This document shows positions 21,901-32,302 of a stretch of DNA of 64,000 nt, piece by piece. This stretch comes from Lyophyllum atratum. Its lineage: Eukaryota > Basidiomycota > Agaricomycetes > Agaricales > Lyophyllaceae. A program made the translations under genes and the position numbers. Location of the stretch: NCBI GenBank assembly GCA_014905825.1, contig JACGCN010000006.1, positions 1,612,001 to 1,676,000 on the forward strand, written 5' to 3'. The notes beneath the pieces are model-generated. The model was not told the origin of the DNA. It ran no database searches and saw nothing but the letters and a program-made list of their open reading frames with translations. The number at the start of each line of letters is the position of its first letter. The first letter of the stretch is position 1.

Positions 21901-22474
21901 TCTTACAGTCACGCACTGAATGTCAAGCTTAGTTGACGCTGGTTGGATGGCCGTGCCTGTAATCGCCCAACTCTGGGACATCTTGGCCGCGATAGTTTCG
22001 ACTTCGACCGACATATGTAGAGGGGAGTGTCGAGAAAGTTGATAGGATATCGTTGTTTAGCAGTGGCGTACGATGTTCTCGGCGATTGGACAATTGCAAA
22101 AGGGCACAAAGAGCTCGGCAGACGAGAGCTGAGGGTGTTGCGGGACAAGGAGATAGGATATTTATGAGCACAAACGGCGTCTACTATGGCTGCATGGCAG
22201 TGCTTCTTATAAGTCCACGCAGGGTCCATGGAGGGCCCCAGCAAAACGGTAATATAGACGCGAACGTTTAGGTAAGTTGATCTTGGCCCCAAACATGAGG
22301 CGGGTGACAATCGCGTCGCGTCTGCCACTGGTCCAACCCAACTATGACTATTGTCATGGCTCGGGCCAGATTCCTTTACAATGATCAAGGTGTAGTTGAC
22401 TACCGCGTCGCGTTTGCCACTTAGTATTGCGATAATGTAGGGCAACATCGGTTTGGATGGAAAAGTACACATGA

Positions 22475-23635
22475 TCAAGGACACAGAAGTTGGAACGGAA
22501 GCCACTGATGGAAGTGCAGAAGGTGCATGGCCTGAACAACGTAGAATAGGAAACATTGCTTCCTGATCGTGACGGTCAACAGCTTGACGATACCATCCTG
22601 GGGAATTCCTGCTCGAATGGTCAATTACGCTCTCAAGTATGAGAAACCCTGATGATCATACCATGGTTAACACCTTCGGAGCCTTGTCCGAGTAATCCTA
22701 TAACGTCTTGGACGGTGGTCTCATATGTGGTGCCGAGATAACTTCTCTTTCCTACAGCAGTGTTCACGAATCGATCACTGGTGCGAGGTTAGCGTACTTC
22801 TATTGCTTTGGATGGATGAATCACCGGCCGATATTGTAGCCATCGGGAATGATGCCATGATGGTAGGAAAGGTCCTAGCAGGAGGAGTCAACTTGAGGCC
22901 ATGAAGCAGGTCAGCAGAGTGGATACCCGTTCTTGAGAGACCCTGAGTGAGATCACAACGGCAGCTCGTTACCAAGAATAAGATAACCACATACGCCAGG
23001 AACAGAGCCCCACTGTTTGCATCGGGTCCATCCTGGCGGTAAGTCCTGTTGACAAAGGTCAATGCTTCACCAATGCTTGAATTCCGTTCGCTTGCGCACC
23101 GAAGATGATTGCCTCCCATTAGACTCTCAAGACAGGTACCTAGGATCGGGATATAAAAATGCTGTCGTAAGACCTCCTGCAGTCCAGCCAGTCAAATCGC
23201 CTGTAGAACTGAACAACCTCAGCATCTACCCTTTCGTCAATCCACCCATGTCCATCTCCTAAGTTTGCTGGTTGTCGATCACCTTTGTGCAGTCCGAGGC
23301 ATTCCTTTGACCTGCGGGTCGTTGACAATCAAGGATGGCTCATTTTTAAAAGGTCCTACATTCCAATTGCTCGGGCATAGTTGAGGAAACCGGAAGGCGT
23401 AAGGACCTTGGCGGTGCTTCGTCCAGAGATGATCACCTTCAGGAGAACGGTGGCTCCGTCATGGCGTACGGTTTGGCTTTGAGCGAGATCTTACATTGAG
23501 AGGCTCACCCCCGCTACCAGATTTGTTGAGCTGCGAACCGCCTCTGATTCTGGGATCGTAGAAGTCTACAGGAGATTGCTGAGAGCTTGCGATGGCGTAG
23601 GACGCAAGGACAACAACGAGTAGCATGAAGCGCAT
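22475..23635 (-). CDS. Secreted protein of unknown function, basidiomycete family
   Basis: The start ATG at 23635 opens a signal peptide (MRFMLLVVVLASYAIASS). Exons then read GGSQLNKSGSGGEPLN joined to VIISGRSTAKVLTPSGFLNYARAIG, ECLGLHKGDRQPANLGDG, GGNHLR, YRQDGPDANSGALFLA, GYNIGRDL-type sequence, YLGTTYETTVQDVIGLLGQG and finally VNHGIPQDGIVKLLTVTIRKQ. From memory of basidiomycete proteomes, this arrangement recurs in secreted proteins without an assigned function; no catalytic motif is evident. Several introns interrupt it and some inner borders are approximate. The last residues (after VTIRKQ) look like an extension beyond the conserved end. Confidence 0.65.
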
Positions 23636-24129
23636 GAAGACACATAGGGTTGGCGTGTATCAAGTACATCGCTTCCTTTTGTATAACACGGAAAGCCAGA
23701 TGCAGGACCAGATGAACCCATATGTGAGCGCCTTGCCACATTTCCTTGTCGGTAGACCTCGGACTCAGTGTCGTTGACAGCTGTAGCTGGATGGACAAGA
23801 GGATGGCCCTTAGAACCTAAGGGTACTGCCATCTAAAGGTCTGTCAGTGGCGGTGGGAGGTACGAAATAGGAATTCGAGTGATCACAGGATCGATCGGGG
23901 TGAAACCTCACTTTTCTTTTTCTTTGTCTCGGTATCCTTTCTCTAACTTATCCTTCCATCTAGCAAGCAAGACTGTTTGACGCTGCCTGATTGCAGAGTC
24001 AACGCCCACACTAGCGCAACCGTCCAAGTCTTGCACAAGAGCTCAACATATCTTATCAAGCATGTTTGTCTCTGTGTTTTCCTTTTTTTCTTTCAAGCTT
24101 TGACGTCCCCTGTTAGCTTTGAGCTCGAC

Positions 24130-27100
24130 ATGGCCGACGTTCTGTTGGGTCAGTCAGAGTCTCATCTAGTTGCATCTCATGATACGGTTATTCCGCAAGC
24201 TCCCTCTTTCGCCGAGTTCAAGTTCAAGACCATTGGACAGGAACCGCAACTCCTAAAACGGATCTCCGCATCCACACCAGACTCTCAATATCACGGACGA
24301 TCGTCTCCTTCACCAGCCTTGCCTGAACTCGAATACCCCTCTCGTCCCGTTTCTCCTAAGCCGCTTTCCCGCCCATCCCTTCTACAATTTTTGACAAGGG
24401 CAGACTCCTCTGATGTCATCATGTTAGATATGCCTGACGGGATGGTGGTTGGAAATCCTTCTGCACAACAAGATCGGTCTGCCATGCAGAATACGCCTCG
24501 CTTGGTACAAGTTCCAACTCCTGAACCTCAGTTATCGACCTCTTTTCGAACCCCCGTGGCTTCGCGTCGAGATACTCCAAACCCCTCACAGAAGACAGAT
24601 GGCGTCATTGCGGATGGCAGTGTACTGAGACCCACGTCGTCATCTTCCCCGAGGGAGCAAATTCCTACACCATTTTCATCTTCTCAAATCGCCAACACTC
24701 CCGTCCGTACTATCGTCCCCGCGACTATAGTGCCTGCAACTGCCGAATTTACCTACGAAGCAGATTCGTCTTACACCGATCTCCGCAATCTTCAAGCCCG
24801 ACTTCTCTCGTCACTTTCAACGCTCAATCCCCCACCCAACACGACCGAAGCCCTTCTGCTTGTTCAGGCGGCCAATTCTTATTCCGCCAATGCCCTATCT
24901 ACTGCCCATCAATCACACGCGCTTGCTCAACAGTCACTGGCCTCCGCACAGGAAGCGGTCTCGGCTGCCAAAGAGTGTCTTGGTGCTGCAGAAGCGGCCA
25001 GGGCGCACGCGAGTGATGCAGTTGCCGCTGTTGAACAGCTTGGCTCCGCTAACCTTTCATTGGAACCTGCAGGGAACATCGGGTTGGAATGGAAAACTAC
25101 CATGGCCCAACTCCAAGACGATCTACGCGCTTTAGGGGAATGGGTGAGCAAAAGAGAAGGAGAAGAAGCTCTGAAAAGGCGAGAGGCAGATAGGCTGGCA
25201 CAAGAGAAAAAGCATAAGGAGGACGTGGAAGCTGCGATGAGTTCGGAACTAGCGCGAAGGGTTCCTGAGGCAGACGCCGGAGGCGTTGGGAATAACCGAG
25301 CGTCTCTACCGTTACCCTCATTGGCTCCCCGTCTCGGTCGAAATCAAGAGCGTCAGAGGACTGCGGAACTCGAAGCGAACGCTGCCACGAGAGCGTGGAG
25401 CTTAGAGCATGGTTGCCCTGCAAAGTACTCGCTAACCACTGCCATGGACGTCGCACAACCCGCCACGCAAGTCCAGCCAGAAGAAATTCTTGCTCCAGAA
25501 CAGCGCAACAACGACCAGCCCCGGGAATCGTCTCGAGAGGAGGCGCGTCTACATGCCCAACGCGAGGAAGAGGATCGGATACGCGAATTGCACCAGAAAA
25601 AAATCGAGGTTGCCAAGTTTCAAATGCAAGAGCGAGAGCGGATTGAGGCGGACGATTCTTCCAAGCGTACAGCCGAAGAATCGAGGCTCAAACGCAAAAG
25701 GGAGGCTGCAGGGTCGCAGGCCAGCAGACCGGCCGTCAAAGAGATCGGTGTAATCGAAAATTATCGATCCAAAAGTTCGACGTCTGTGGTGGATGCCAAG
25801 CGTGCATCAGAAGCATATAAAGAGGCAGAACGGGCATCAGCAGAACGACAGCGACTGCAGGACGAAGAGTCTATGAACGCGGTTGTGGCGCAACAACGTG
25901 AAGAGGCGAAGAGAGCCGAAACGCGGCGACTCCTAGAGCAAAGAAAACAACGAGAGCTCGAGGACTTGGAGAAGAGACAGGCAGAGCGCGATGCTGTTGA
26001 GCGCGAGGCAGAAATAAGGGAACGTGAGCTGATTGCGGAACAAGGGCGACGGCGTCAAGAAGTCATGGCGCAGAAACAGCGCGCCAGTGCAGAAACTGCG
26101 GCTAGGATAAATGCTGAGAGGGCCAGGGAGAAGGAAAAGAGCAAGTCTGCATCATCCGTTTCTCCTGGATCAATCCCCTCCCACTCCCTCCCAGATCATC
26201 AGACTGAATATGGCAACCTTCCCGCCAAGAAAACGATAACAGGCAAAACCTCAAAGAAACCACGGTCCATCTCAGGCGGCGTCAAATTGGGTCCGACGAC
26301 TCCTGATGAGCCTGATTACACCTCGCTATCATCCCCTCCTTCGCCTAGCCTACGAAAGGCTCCGTCGATCACTTTTTCCACTACAACCACCCCTGTAACA
26401 CGTCACCCGACACCCACGAATGTTCAGATTGAATCTGAGTCCTTGCATGTCCATCGTCGGAGCGATGATCCAGGCAATATATGTGTTATCCCTCAGTCTC
26501 TGGTACCACCGGCATCACCGGAAGCTCAGGCTGCCAATCTTCGATTCGTCAAGGACTCAAATGGTGTTCCATGGGATACTTATCTCACACCAAGCCCTCT
26601 CCTCTCTGGGGACGTGAAAAAAGAGTCACGCCCAGATGACGGTCTTTCTGCCTCCCAAGGGGTAGATGGCATCTCGGCGACGGCAATCAAGTCGAAGTCC
26701 AGGCCTCATGTTGACCGAGTTAAAAGTGACGCGGGACCGAAGGCGCGTGCTAACCCTATACCGACCCCGACCCTGAACATCCCCTTGCCCAACAAGCCTT
26801 ATTCTCTCCCCCCCGTTCACAAAACGAAACCGCCGAAGAAAAAGAAGTCGAAAGTTATATCCGACCAACAGCCCATTGCAACTCCTATGGCGACCGCCCC
26901 CGCCGTCAGTGTAGCCGTACCTCCTCTGTCACCCCCAGTCCCAGCTTCGGTGTCTGCCACTCAGCCCATAAAGAAACTTGTTACCGTCAAGCGTCCACCT
27001 CCCAGCCTTTCTACGAGTACTCGACAGTCTTCCGACACTTCTCGTGGTAACTCCGCGCTCCCCACCAGAACCAATTCAAAACATTCCCCCTTAATCTCCC

Positions 27101-28044
27101 CATTAATAACCCGGCCTGCAGCCCCAAGCTCCGAGACAACGGTGGCTGGGTCGAATGCTGGGTCGAATGAGCCAAAGCAATTTGAAGAATACTCTCAGAT
27201 CGCCCCCACAATTCCAGAACATATCGGATGGGACCAGCCCTCGTGGTCGATGGATGCAGAAGGATACGGGGTTGCTTCTCGAAGCGAGGAACCTCCTCGA
27301 CCTCGTCTTGAACGCCAAGTGTACCAGCGTGGCGGTGATCACCGTTCCTCAGTACCACGATCTCCTACCCCAACATATCAAAGTCGACCTTCACCTTCAT
27401 GGGATGCCCGAGCCATAGGAAGTTCTCGTCAGCCCAGGGCGAGTCCCCCTGTTGCTCGATCGCCTATGCCACCGCGTTCCCCCATTTCCCTCGGCAAGAG
27501 ACGATACCCCGAGGATCCACGTCTAGATGAGCCTCCTGCTCATCGTCATTGGTCGCCAGGCGATGATCGTAGGCGTGAAGAGCAATCATACACGTCGCGT
27601 TCAGCGTGGCCACCTCCCTGGCGATCACCCTCTCCAGAAACCCCTGCCCTCCAGGCGCGAATTGGAGCACGTGATTCCGATGTCTATGCGATCGGCAACG
27701 GTCAGAGCTATCGCCCCACATATGCGGGAGATACATACAGACCACAATCCCGAACTTCTGATAACTACCGGCCCATTGCAGACCCTGAGTACTCAGCTTC
27801 ATATGGGTGGGACACTCCTACGCCACCAGGTGAGCGACACAGACTTGGACGCCACCACGTCGCCGACTCCCGAATGGAACGTATGCCCTCGTCAAGTCGT
27901 GGGAGGGGCAGCAGCAATGCAACCCGAGGCGGCAACAGAGGTAGGGGTGGTCGTGGAGGAAGTCTGCCATTGGAGAAGCGCATCACGTCCCACAAGCCAA
28001 TGACACTGATGCACCGTCTTGAAAGCCCCGTTCAAAAATATTAA
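24130..28044 (+). CDS. Large intronless protein with coiled coil and RGG tail
   Basis: A single uninterrupted frame of 3,915 nt, 1,304 residues from the ATG MADVLLGQ. The first third is Ser/Pro-rich and disordered. Residues near 230-330 form an alanine-rich helix (AQQSLASAQEAVSAAKECLG). The middle (about 340-710) is a highly charged coiled coil (ERQRLQDEESMNAVVAQQRE, KRQAERDAVEREAEIRERE). The remainder is proline/serine-rich with basic patches (TKPPKKKKSKV), then many Arg/Ser/Tyr repeats and a terminal RGG region (SRGRGSSNATRGGNRGRGGR). RGG segments and low complexity are typical for RNA-associated or condensate-forming proteins, which is only an inference. No catalytic domain or family is recognised. 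Lack of introns contrasts with most neighbours. Confidence 0.8.
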   Translation: MADVLLGQSESHLVASHDTVIPQAPSFAEFKFKTIGQEPQLLKRISASTPDSQYHGRSSPSPALPELEYPSRPVSPKPLSRPSLLQFLTRADSSDVIMLDMPDGMVVGNPSAQQDRSAMQNTPRLVQVPTPEPQLSTSFRTPVASRRDTPNPSQKTDGVIADGSVLRPTSSSSPREQIPTPFSSSQIANTPVRTIVPATIVPATAEFTYEADSSYTDLRNLQARLLSSLSTLNPPPNTTEALLLVQAANSYSANALSTAHQSHALAQQSLASAQEAVSAAKECLGAAEAARAHASDAVAAVEQLGSANLSLEPAGNIGLEWKTTMAQLQDDLRALGEWVSKREGEEALKRREADRLAQEKKHKEDVEAAMSSELARRVPEADAGGVGNNRASLPLPSLAPRLGRNQERQRTAELEANAATRAWSLEHGCPAKYSLTTAMDVAQPATQVQPEEILAPEQRNNDQPRESSREEARLHAQREEEDRIRELHQKKIEVAKFQMQERERIEADDSSKRTAEESRLKRKREAAGSQASRPAVKEIGVIENYRSKSSTSVVDAKRASEAYKEAERASAERQRLQDEESMNAVVAQQREEAKRAETRRLLEQRKQRELEDLEKRQAERDAVEREAEIRERELIAEQGRRRQEVMAQKQRASAETAARINAERAREKEKSKSASSVSPGSIPSHSLPDHQTEYGNLPAKKTITGKTSKKPRSISGGVKLGPTTPDEPDYTSLSSPPSPSLRKAPSITFSTTTTPVTRHPTPTNVQIESESLHVHRRSDDPGNICVIPQSLVPPASPEAQAANLRFVKDSNGVPWDTYLTPSPLLSGDVKKESRPDDGLSASQGVDGISATAIKSKSRPHVDRVKSDAGPKARANPIPTPTLNIPLPNKPYSLPPVHKTKPPKKKKSKVISDQQPIATPMATAPAVSVAVPPLSPPVPASVSATQPIKKLVTVKRPPPSLSTSTRQSSDTSRGNSALPTRTNSKHSPLISPLITRPAAPSSETTVAGSNAGSNEPKQFEEYSQIAPTIPEHIGWDQPSWSMDAEGYGVASRSEEPPRPRLERQVYQRGGDHRSSVPRSPTPTYQSRPSPSWDARAIGSSRQPRASPPVARSPMPPRSPISLGKRRYPEDPRLDEPPAHRHWSPGDDRRREEQSYTSRSAWPPPWRSPSPETPALQARIGARDSDVYAIGNGQSYRPTYAGDTYRPQSRTSDNYRPIADPEYSASYGWDTPTPPGERHRLGRHHVADSRMERMPSSSRGRGSSNATRGGNRGRGGRGGSLPLEKRITSHKPMTLMHRLESPVQKY

Positions 28045-28295
28045 TAATGTGAGTCTGCTGTTTTCCTTGATCTTCCTCTGTACTCATCGACGCTATTGCC
28101 TCTCTTGAAGTTGGTAATATTCTCGACGCATCCTGCACTTCGTTAGAATATTTGTATCGTGCAGTCGTAATCCATTACGCGTCAAAATCACCATGTAACA
28201 TGTGAACGCGCAGCATATTTAGCAAATCCAGAAGACAATTCTTTTCACGCCAGACACAAATACAGTGATATCTACCAAGATAAAAAGAGAAGCAC

Positions 28296-29560
28296 TCAAT
28301 TACCACCGCAAATGGATAGTTCCTTCATTTCTTGAAGAACACCTTCCACCTAGCAGCAACGTCAGTCAAATCCTATCGGACAGAATAAAATATTGCCCAC
28401 TTGTGCATCAAGCTGTCCGGCGGCGTAGTCGTCGCGAACGTTGTCGGCGAAGTACCTTATAACCAGCTTGGTGAGTGATGCATACAACAGGTATGATGCG
28501 AGCATACCGTTGAACCCCGCTGAGCTTCTCATAACCTTCTTCCGCGAATTTTGACTGCATCCGAATCATGGCCTCGAAACTTGGGTCGAAGTATGGCACC
28601 CGCAGATCGAGGAGTTGGGGGAGCTCTGCGATGAGTTGATCGTTGAGGATATCAAAGACTTCTTTGGCTTCATCGTGTTCTTGTTGAGCCTGCGGAAACG
28701 CCGCTCAGTATTTAGGCGAGGTAGGACAACGAATGATAATCACTTTGGGAAGCTTGGTGGGGTCTTCGCTCGGCTTGTCTATTAACTTTCGCATCTTGCT
28801 ACGAGCGGAATCATAATCAAGTAACTGTTAGGTGACATCAACGATCGCGCGCGGGCTGAATGGACGATTCACTGACCTTCTTATTCCGTTTCGCGATGTG
28901 CTCATTTACTATTGGGTAGTACGCGCACATTTTCCCCAACGGCTCGGATATCGTCGTCCGATAAGGAACATCCTATTGGGAAAGGTTTACTTGGGCCAAT
29001 TCAGAAGATTAAATGTTATGGACGCACAAGTTCTCTCCCTATCCCAGCATCCAGGTCGTCAACCGAGCGCTTGTATGCGTGCCCAGCCATAGCGCCTTCA
29101 GATGTGCGATCGGCAGCACCATAAAATACCTCGAGGGTCTCTGCGATCCGGGTCTGCGCCGAAGTCATTGCTGTCATTTCCATGGGTCAAAGCTATTAGC
29201 CTGGTATAGATGAGACATACCGCGCATTGCATCCCAGTAGGCCTTGCTATCTTTCTGAAGGGCCTGGCATTCCTTCTCAAACCTTGCACACTTGTCAGCA
29301 TTGCGAAGAACCCTCATATGCTCGGCAAACATACGTCCTGTACTTTGCCTCTTCTTCGGCGAACTCGCGATCGACTGTTCTTTCGATCTGGCCGGTCTTC
29401 TGGAGAAGCTGGAGACATATATAGTTGTTGATGTGTTCAGTAAGAATGTGGATAAAGACTCACTGTGGTCCCAGCCCTGTTTACGGATTTCTTGAATCTG
29501 GACGCATAGTTAGAGGGGTCATGACAGTGCTAGTCCCTAAACTCACCCCGACCAGCTCAT
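28296..29560 (-). CDS. RVS161: BAR-domain protein, Rvs161/Hob3 type
   Basis: Amphiphysin-like protein that binds curved membrane during endocytosis and acts on actin polarity, usually as a heterodimer with Rvs167. The first coding exon is only 14 nt (29547-29560, MSWSG), followed by FKKSVNRAGTTV, LLQKTGQIERTVDREFAEEE, RFEKECQALQKDSKAYWDAMR, a series of helices with KNKKLLDYDSA-like and KLIDKPSEDP-like sequence read through introns, DPSFEAMIRMQSKFAEEGYE KLSGVQRYF, ADNVRDDYAAGQLDAQ and the terminal VEGVLQEMKELSICGGN. The last intron (GTGGGC..CTAG) is needed to reach this end; reading through gives a false stop at 28363. There is no SH3 domain, matching Rvs161 rather than Rvs167. Confidence 0.88.
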
Positions 29561-30240
29561 GGTAGCAAGTGAGAGTGCTTAGTCAGCGATTAGCAGACCT
29601 GGCTGATACCAAGCAGCAACACCGCCACAATGATGAGCGCGATTCCACCTCCTCTAGTGTCTCCGGGTCCTGGTCCCCTATGGTACAAGGCAGTCGCCAC
29701 AAGAACCTTGGTCTTCGAGAAATCGTACAATTTCTATATGAGGAATCGTACTATCCTGCAGAATTGGCAGATGCCTCACGTCTTCGAACCTTGCTCGGAA
29801 ATTCTATGAACGTGTCAGGCAGGTCACATTCCATGCATTCCTTCAGAACTATGGTGGCTTTTTCGACGAGTCGTTACCTCTATCCTCGCATATCATGATC
29901 CACTATTGCCTCTCCCTGCGCACTCCCCTTTATTGCCAGTAGAATCATCAGTCGCAGATCTTTGACTCAACGCACCAGTCTCTATCAAAGTCCTTTTCCG
30001 TATCCTCGATGTTGTCCGCGATACCTCAATTCTAGCTCGCGATACCCCGTCCTCGCTCCGACATCGATGAAGGGACCTCAGCCATCTCTGACTATTTCCT
30101 GGGACATTTGTGGAAATTCACTTGCAAATACAGATTAGATCGATCGCAAGCCATGGCACCCGATCGGTCTCTCGATCCAGGCCCTGTTCAAGTCAGACAA
30201 GTTCTCATGTTGCCTCTTCCTCTCGACCCCCATTCCATAC
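29561..30240. other. Divergent intergenic region, no supported gene
   Basis: About 680 bp between the starts of the BAR-domain gene and the UV endonuclease gene. It must hold both promoters. A plus-strand frame of 109 codons (29569-29898) has no recognisable feature. Confidence 0.5.
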
Positions 30241-32069
30241 ATGGCTGCGACACGACGAAGTGCTCGCCTTGCTCTCAACGCAAATTTGGCGATGAGCAGT
30301 AGGGAGAAGGTCTCGGACGGTCAACAGAAACGCAAAAGGGGCAAAAGGGTCGACTTGGAGGAATCCCATGAGCTGCCTTCACCGCCGCATCACTCTAGAA
30401 CTGCCACTGAGGTGGAAACTAGCGACGAATCTTTTGAAATTACGAAGGCACATCGTAAGAAGCGGCAGGCGAAAGCAGAACCTATATATGTTATTCCAGA
30501 CGTTGAGACCAAAACGACAGCTTTCAAGGGGCGTTTAGGTAAGTGCCAGTCACTGCATGGAAGCCATTCCTTATATGAATCAACAGGCTATGCGTGCTTA
30601 AATACGGTCCTGCGTAACCGCAAGCCTTCGAGTGAATCAGTACTTTGTTCTAGGACTTGCAGGTATATGCTAAGTACACCGTGCTGGCCGTTGCTAAAAG
30701 TGCGTTATAGACTTGACAGTCTCAAGAAAAAAGGGCTGGATTGGGTCAAGGATTTGGGAAGGAAAAATGTGGAGGATCTTCTTACCATGATGGAGTGGAA
30801 CGAAGAAAACGTTGGTTGTCTCCATTCATATACCTCATCTTCACTTCTCAACACCGGCCTGTAGCATATCCGATTTCTGAGATTGTCATCCGAGATGTTT
30901 CCCTTCGCTTCGCATGCCGTCCATGGCTACTCTTTGGAGTACTGTGCCCCGCTACTCGCGCGCGTTGGCTCGCTTGCCAATAGATATGGTCACAGACTGA
31001 CCGCCCACCCAGGACAATATACTCAGCTCGGCAGCCCCAAGCCAGAGGTTATCCAGTCTGCTGTTAGAGAACTGTCATACCACTGCGAAATGCTGGACAG
31101 AATGGGCGTGGGCGTTGACGGTGTCATGATCGTTCATGTGAGTGCTGAGAGCTGTTGACGATATCGGGTACTGACATTTCTGCGAAGGGTGGCGGTATGT
31201 ATGAAGATAAGATTGCTACGCTCGCGAGAATCAGGAAGACCATCACCGACATCCTTCCTGAAGGTGTTCGACATCGACTGGCGCTGGAGAACGATGAAGT
31301 AATAATACCTGGTGCATCCTTACCCCCAGAGATTTGCTCACCGATCTTGTAGATATGCTATAATGCTGAAGACCTCCTACCGCTATGCGAAGAACTTGAT
31401 GTACCCTTTATCTTCGGTACGTGGCTTTTCATGGCTCGCGCTTGAATATTCAACCTGTTTGTACAGATTATCACCACGATGCTCTCTATCCCTCCTCTAT
31501 CCCTCCCAAGGTCATCATCGAGCGCGCAAATGCAATCTTCGCGCGACGCAGAATTAGGCCCAAACAGCATCTAAGTGAACCCAGACCTGGGGCTGTGACG
31601 CTAATGGAAAGGAGGGCCCATGCAGACCGTTGCGAGAATCTCCCGCTCGACTTGCCAGATGATATGGGTGCGAGTTTCATTTCTTCATGACTTTCGCTGT
31701 GACTAATTCGTATGCCCCTAATATCTAGACTTGATGATTGAAGTACCACCCCTTCGTCAGATACTTTTCGCAATGACTCTAACTCTTTACCAGGCGAAAG
31801 ACAAGGAGCAGGCTGTACTCCATCTTTACCGAATGTATAATCTGCATCCCGTCCATCACGGTGAGCCGTCTGTTATGTACATTGCCAGCATGAAAGCTGA
31901 TTTTCTCGATCTCTCAGCGTCTCTCCGGCCACCTGACGAGAATCAAACGAAACAAACCAAGGGAAGGAAGTCCAACAAAAGACTACGTAGTAAGGCCGAG
32001 GAACTGTGCGTCAATGTTGAAGACGAATTGGCCATGGTGATTGCCCATGACTGCGACAAAGAAGATTGA
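30241..32069 (+). CDS. UVE1: UV-damage endonuclease (UVDE)
   Basis: Cuts DNA 5' of UV photoproducts and some other lesions, starting an excision pathway independent of nucleotide excision repair. About nine exons. The basic N-terminus (MAATRRSARLALNANLA) could serve mitochondrial targeting, followed by a lysine-rich linker. The TIM-barrel core has GRLG, GYACLNTVLR, NRKPSSES, IRFLRLSSEMFPFASH, metal-site blocks HPGQYTQLGSP, VHGGGMYEDK, LALENDE, ICYNAEDLLPLCEELDVPFI, DYHHDALYPS, then after an exon border LMIEAKDKEQAVLHLYR. The tail is basic and ends after VIAHDCDKED. The His, Glu and Asp metal ligands expected for UVDE are present. The N-terminal extension is shorter than in S. pombe Uve1. Confidence 0.9.
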
Positions 32070-32302
32070 GGTGCAGATGTCTACGAAGTTCTTATCAGTA
32101 AACGAAACTCGTCTTCATTTACGTGTGTTATAACTATCCACAACTCCAAGATGCGTGACGGTATACAGAAAACATGATATACAGCAGAAGAACTCCTTCC
32201 TAAAACACAGTAGTCCGTACCTCACGATGGGCAAATAACAAGTAACTAAATGATGCAATACAGGGAAGCATAATGAGAGGAAAGGGTTGACCATTGAGCA
32301 TT

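Noticed and set aside
28363..28446. Short C-terminus of the BAR protein ending NILFCPIGFD
   Set aside because: An intron from GTGGGC to CTAG leads to VLQEMKELSICGG, the standard family end, so the read-through stop is not the real one.
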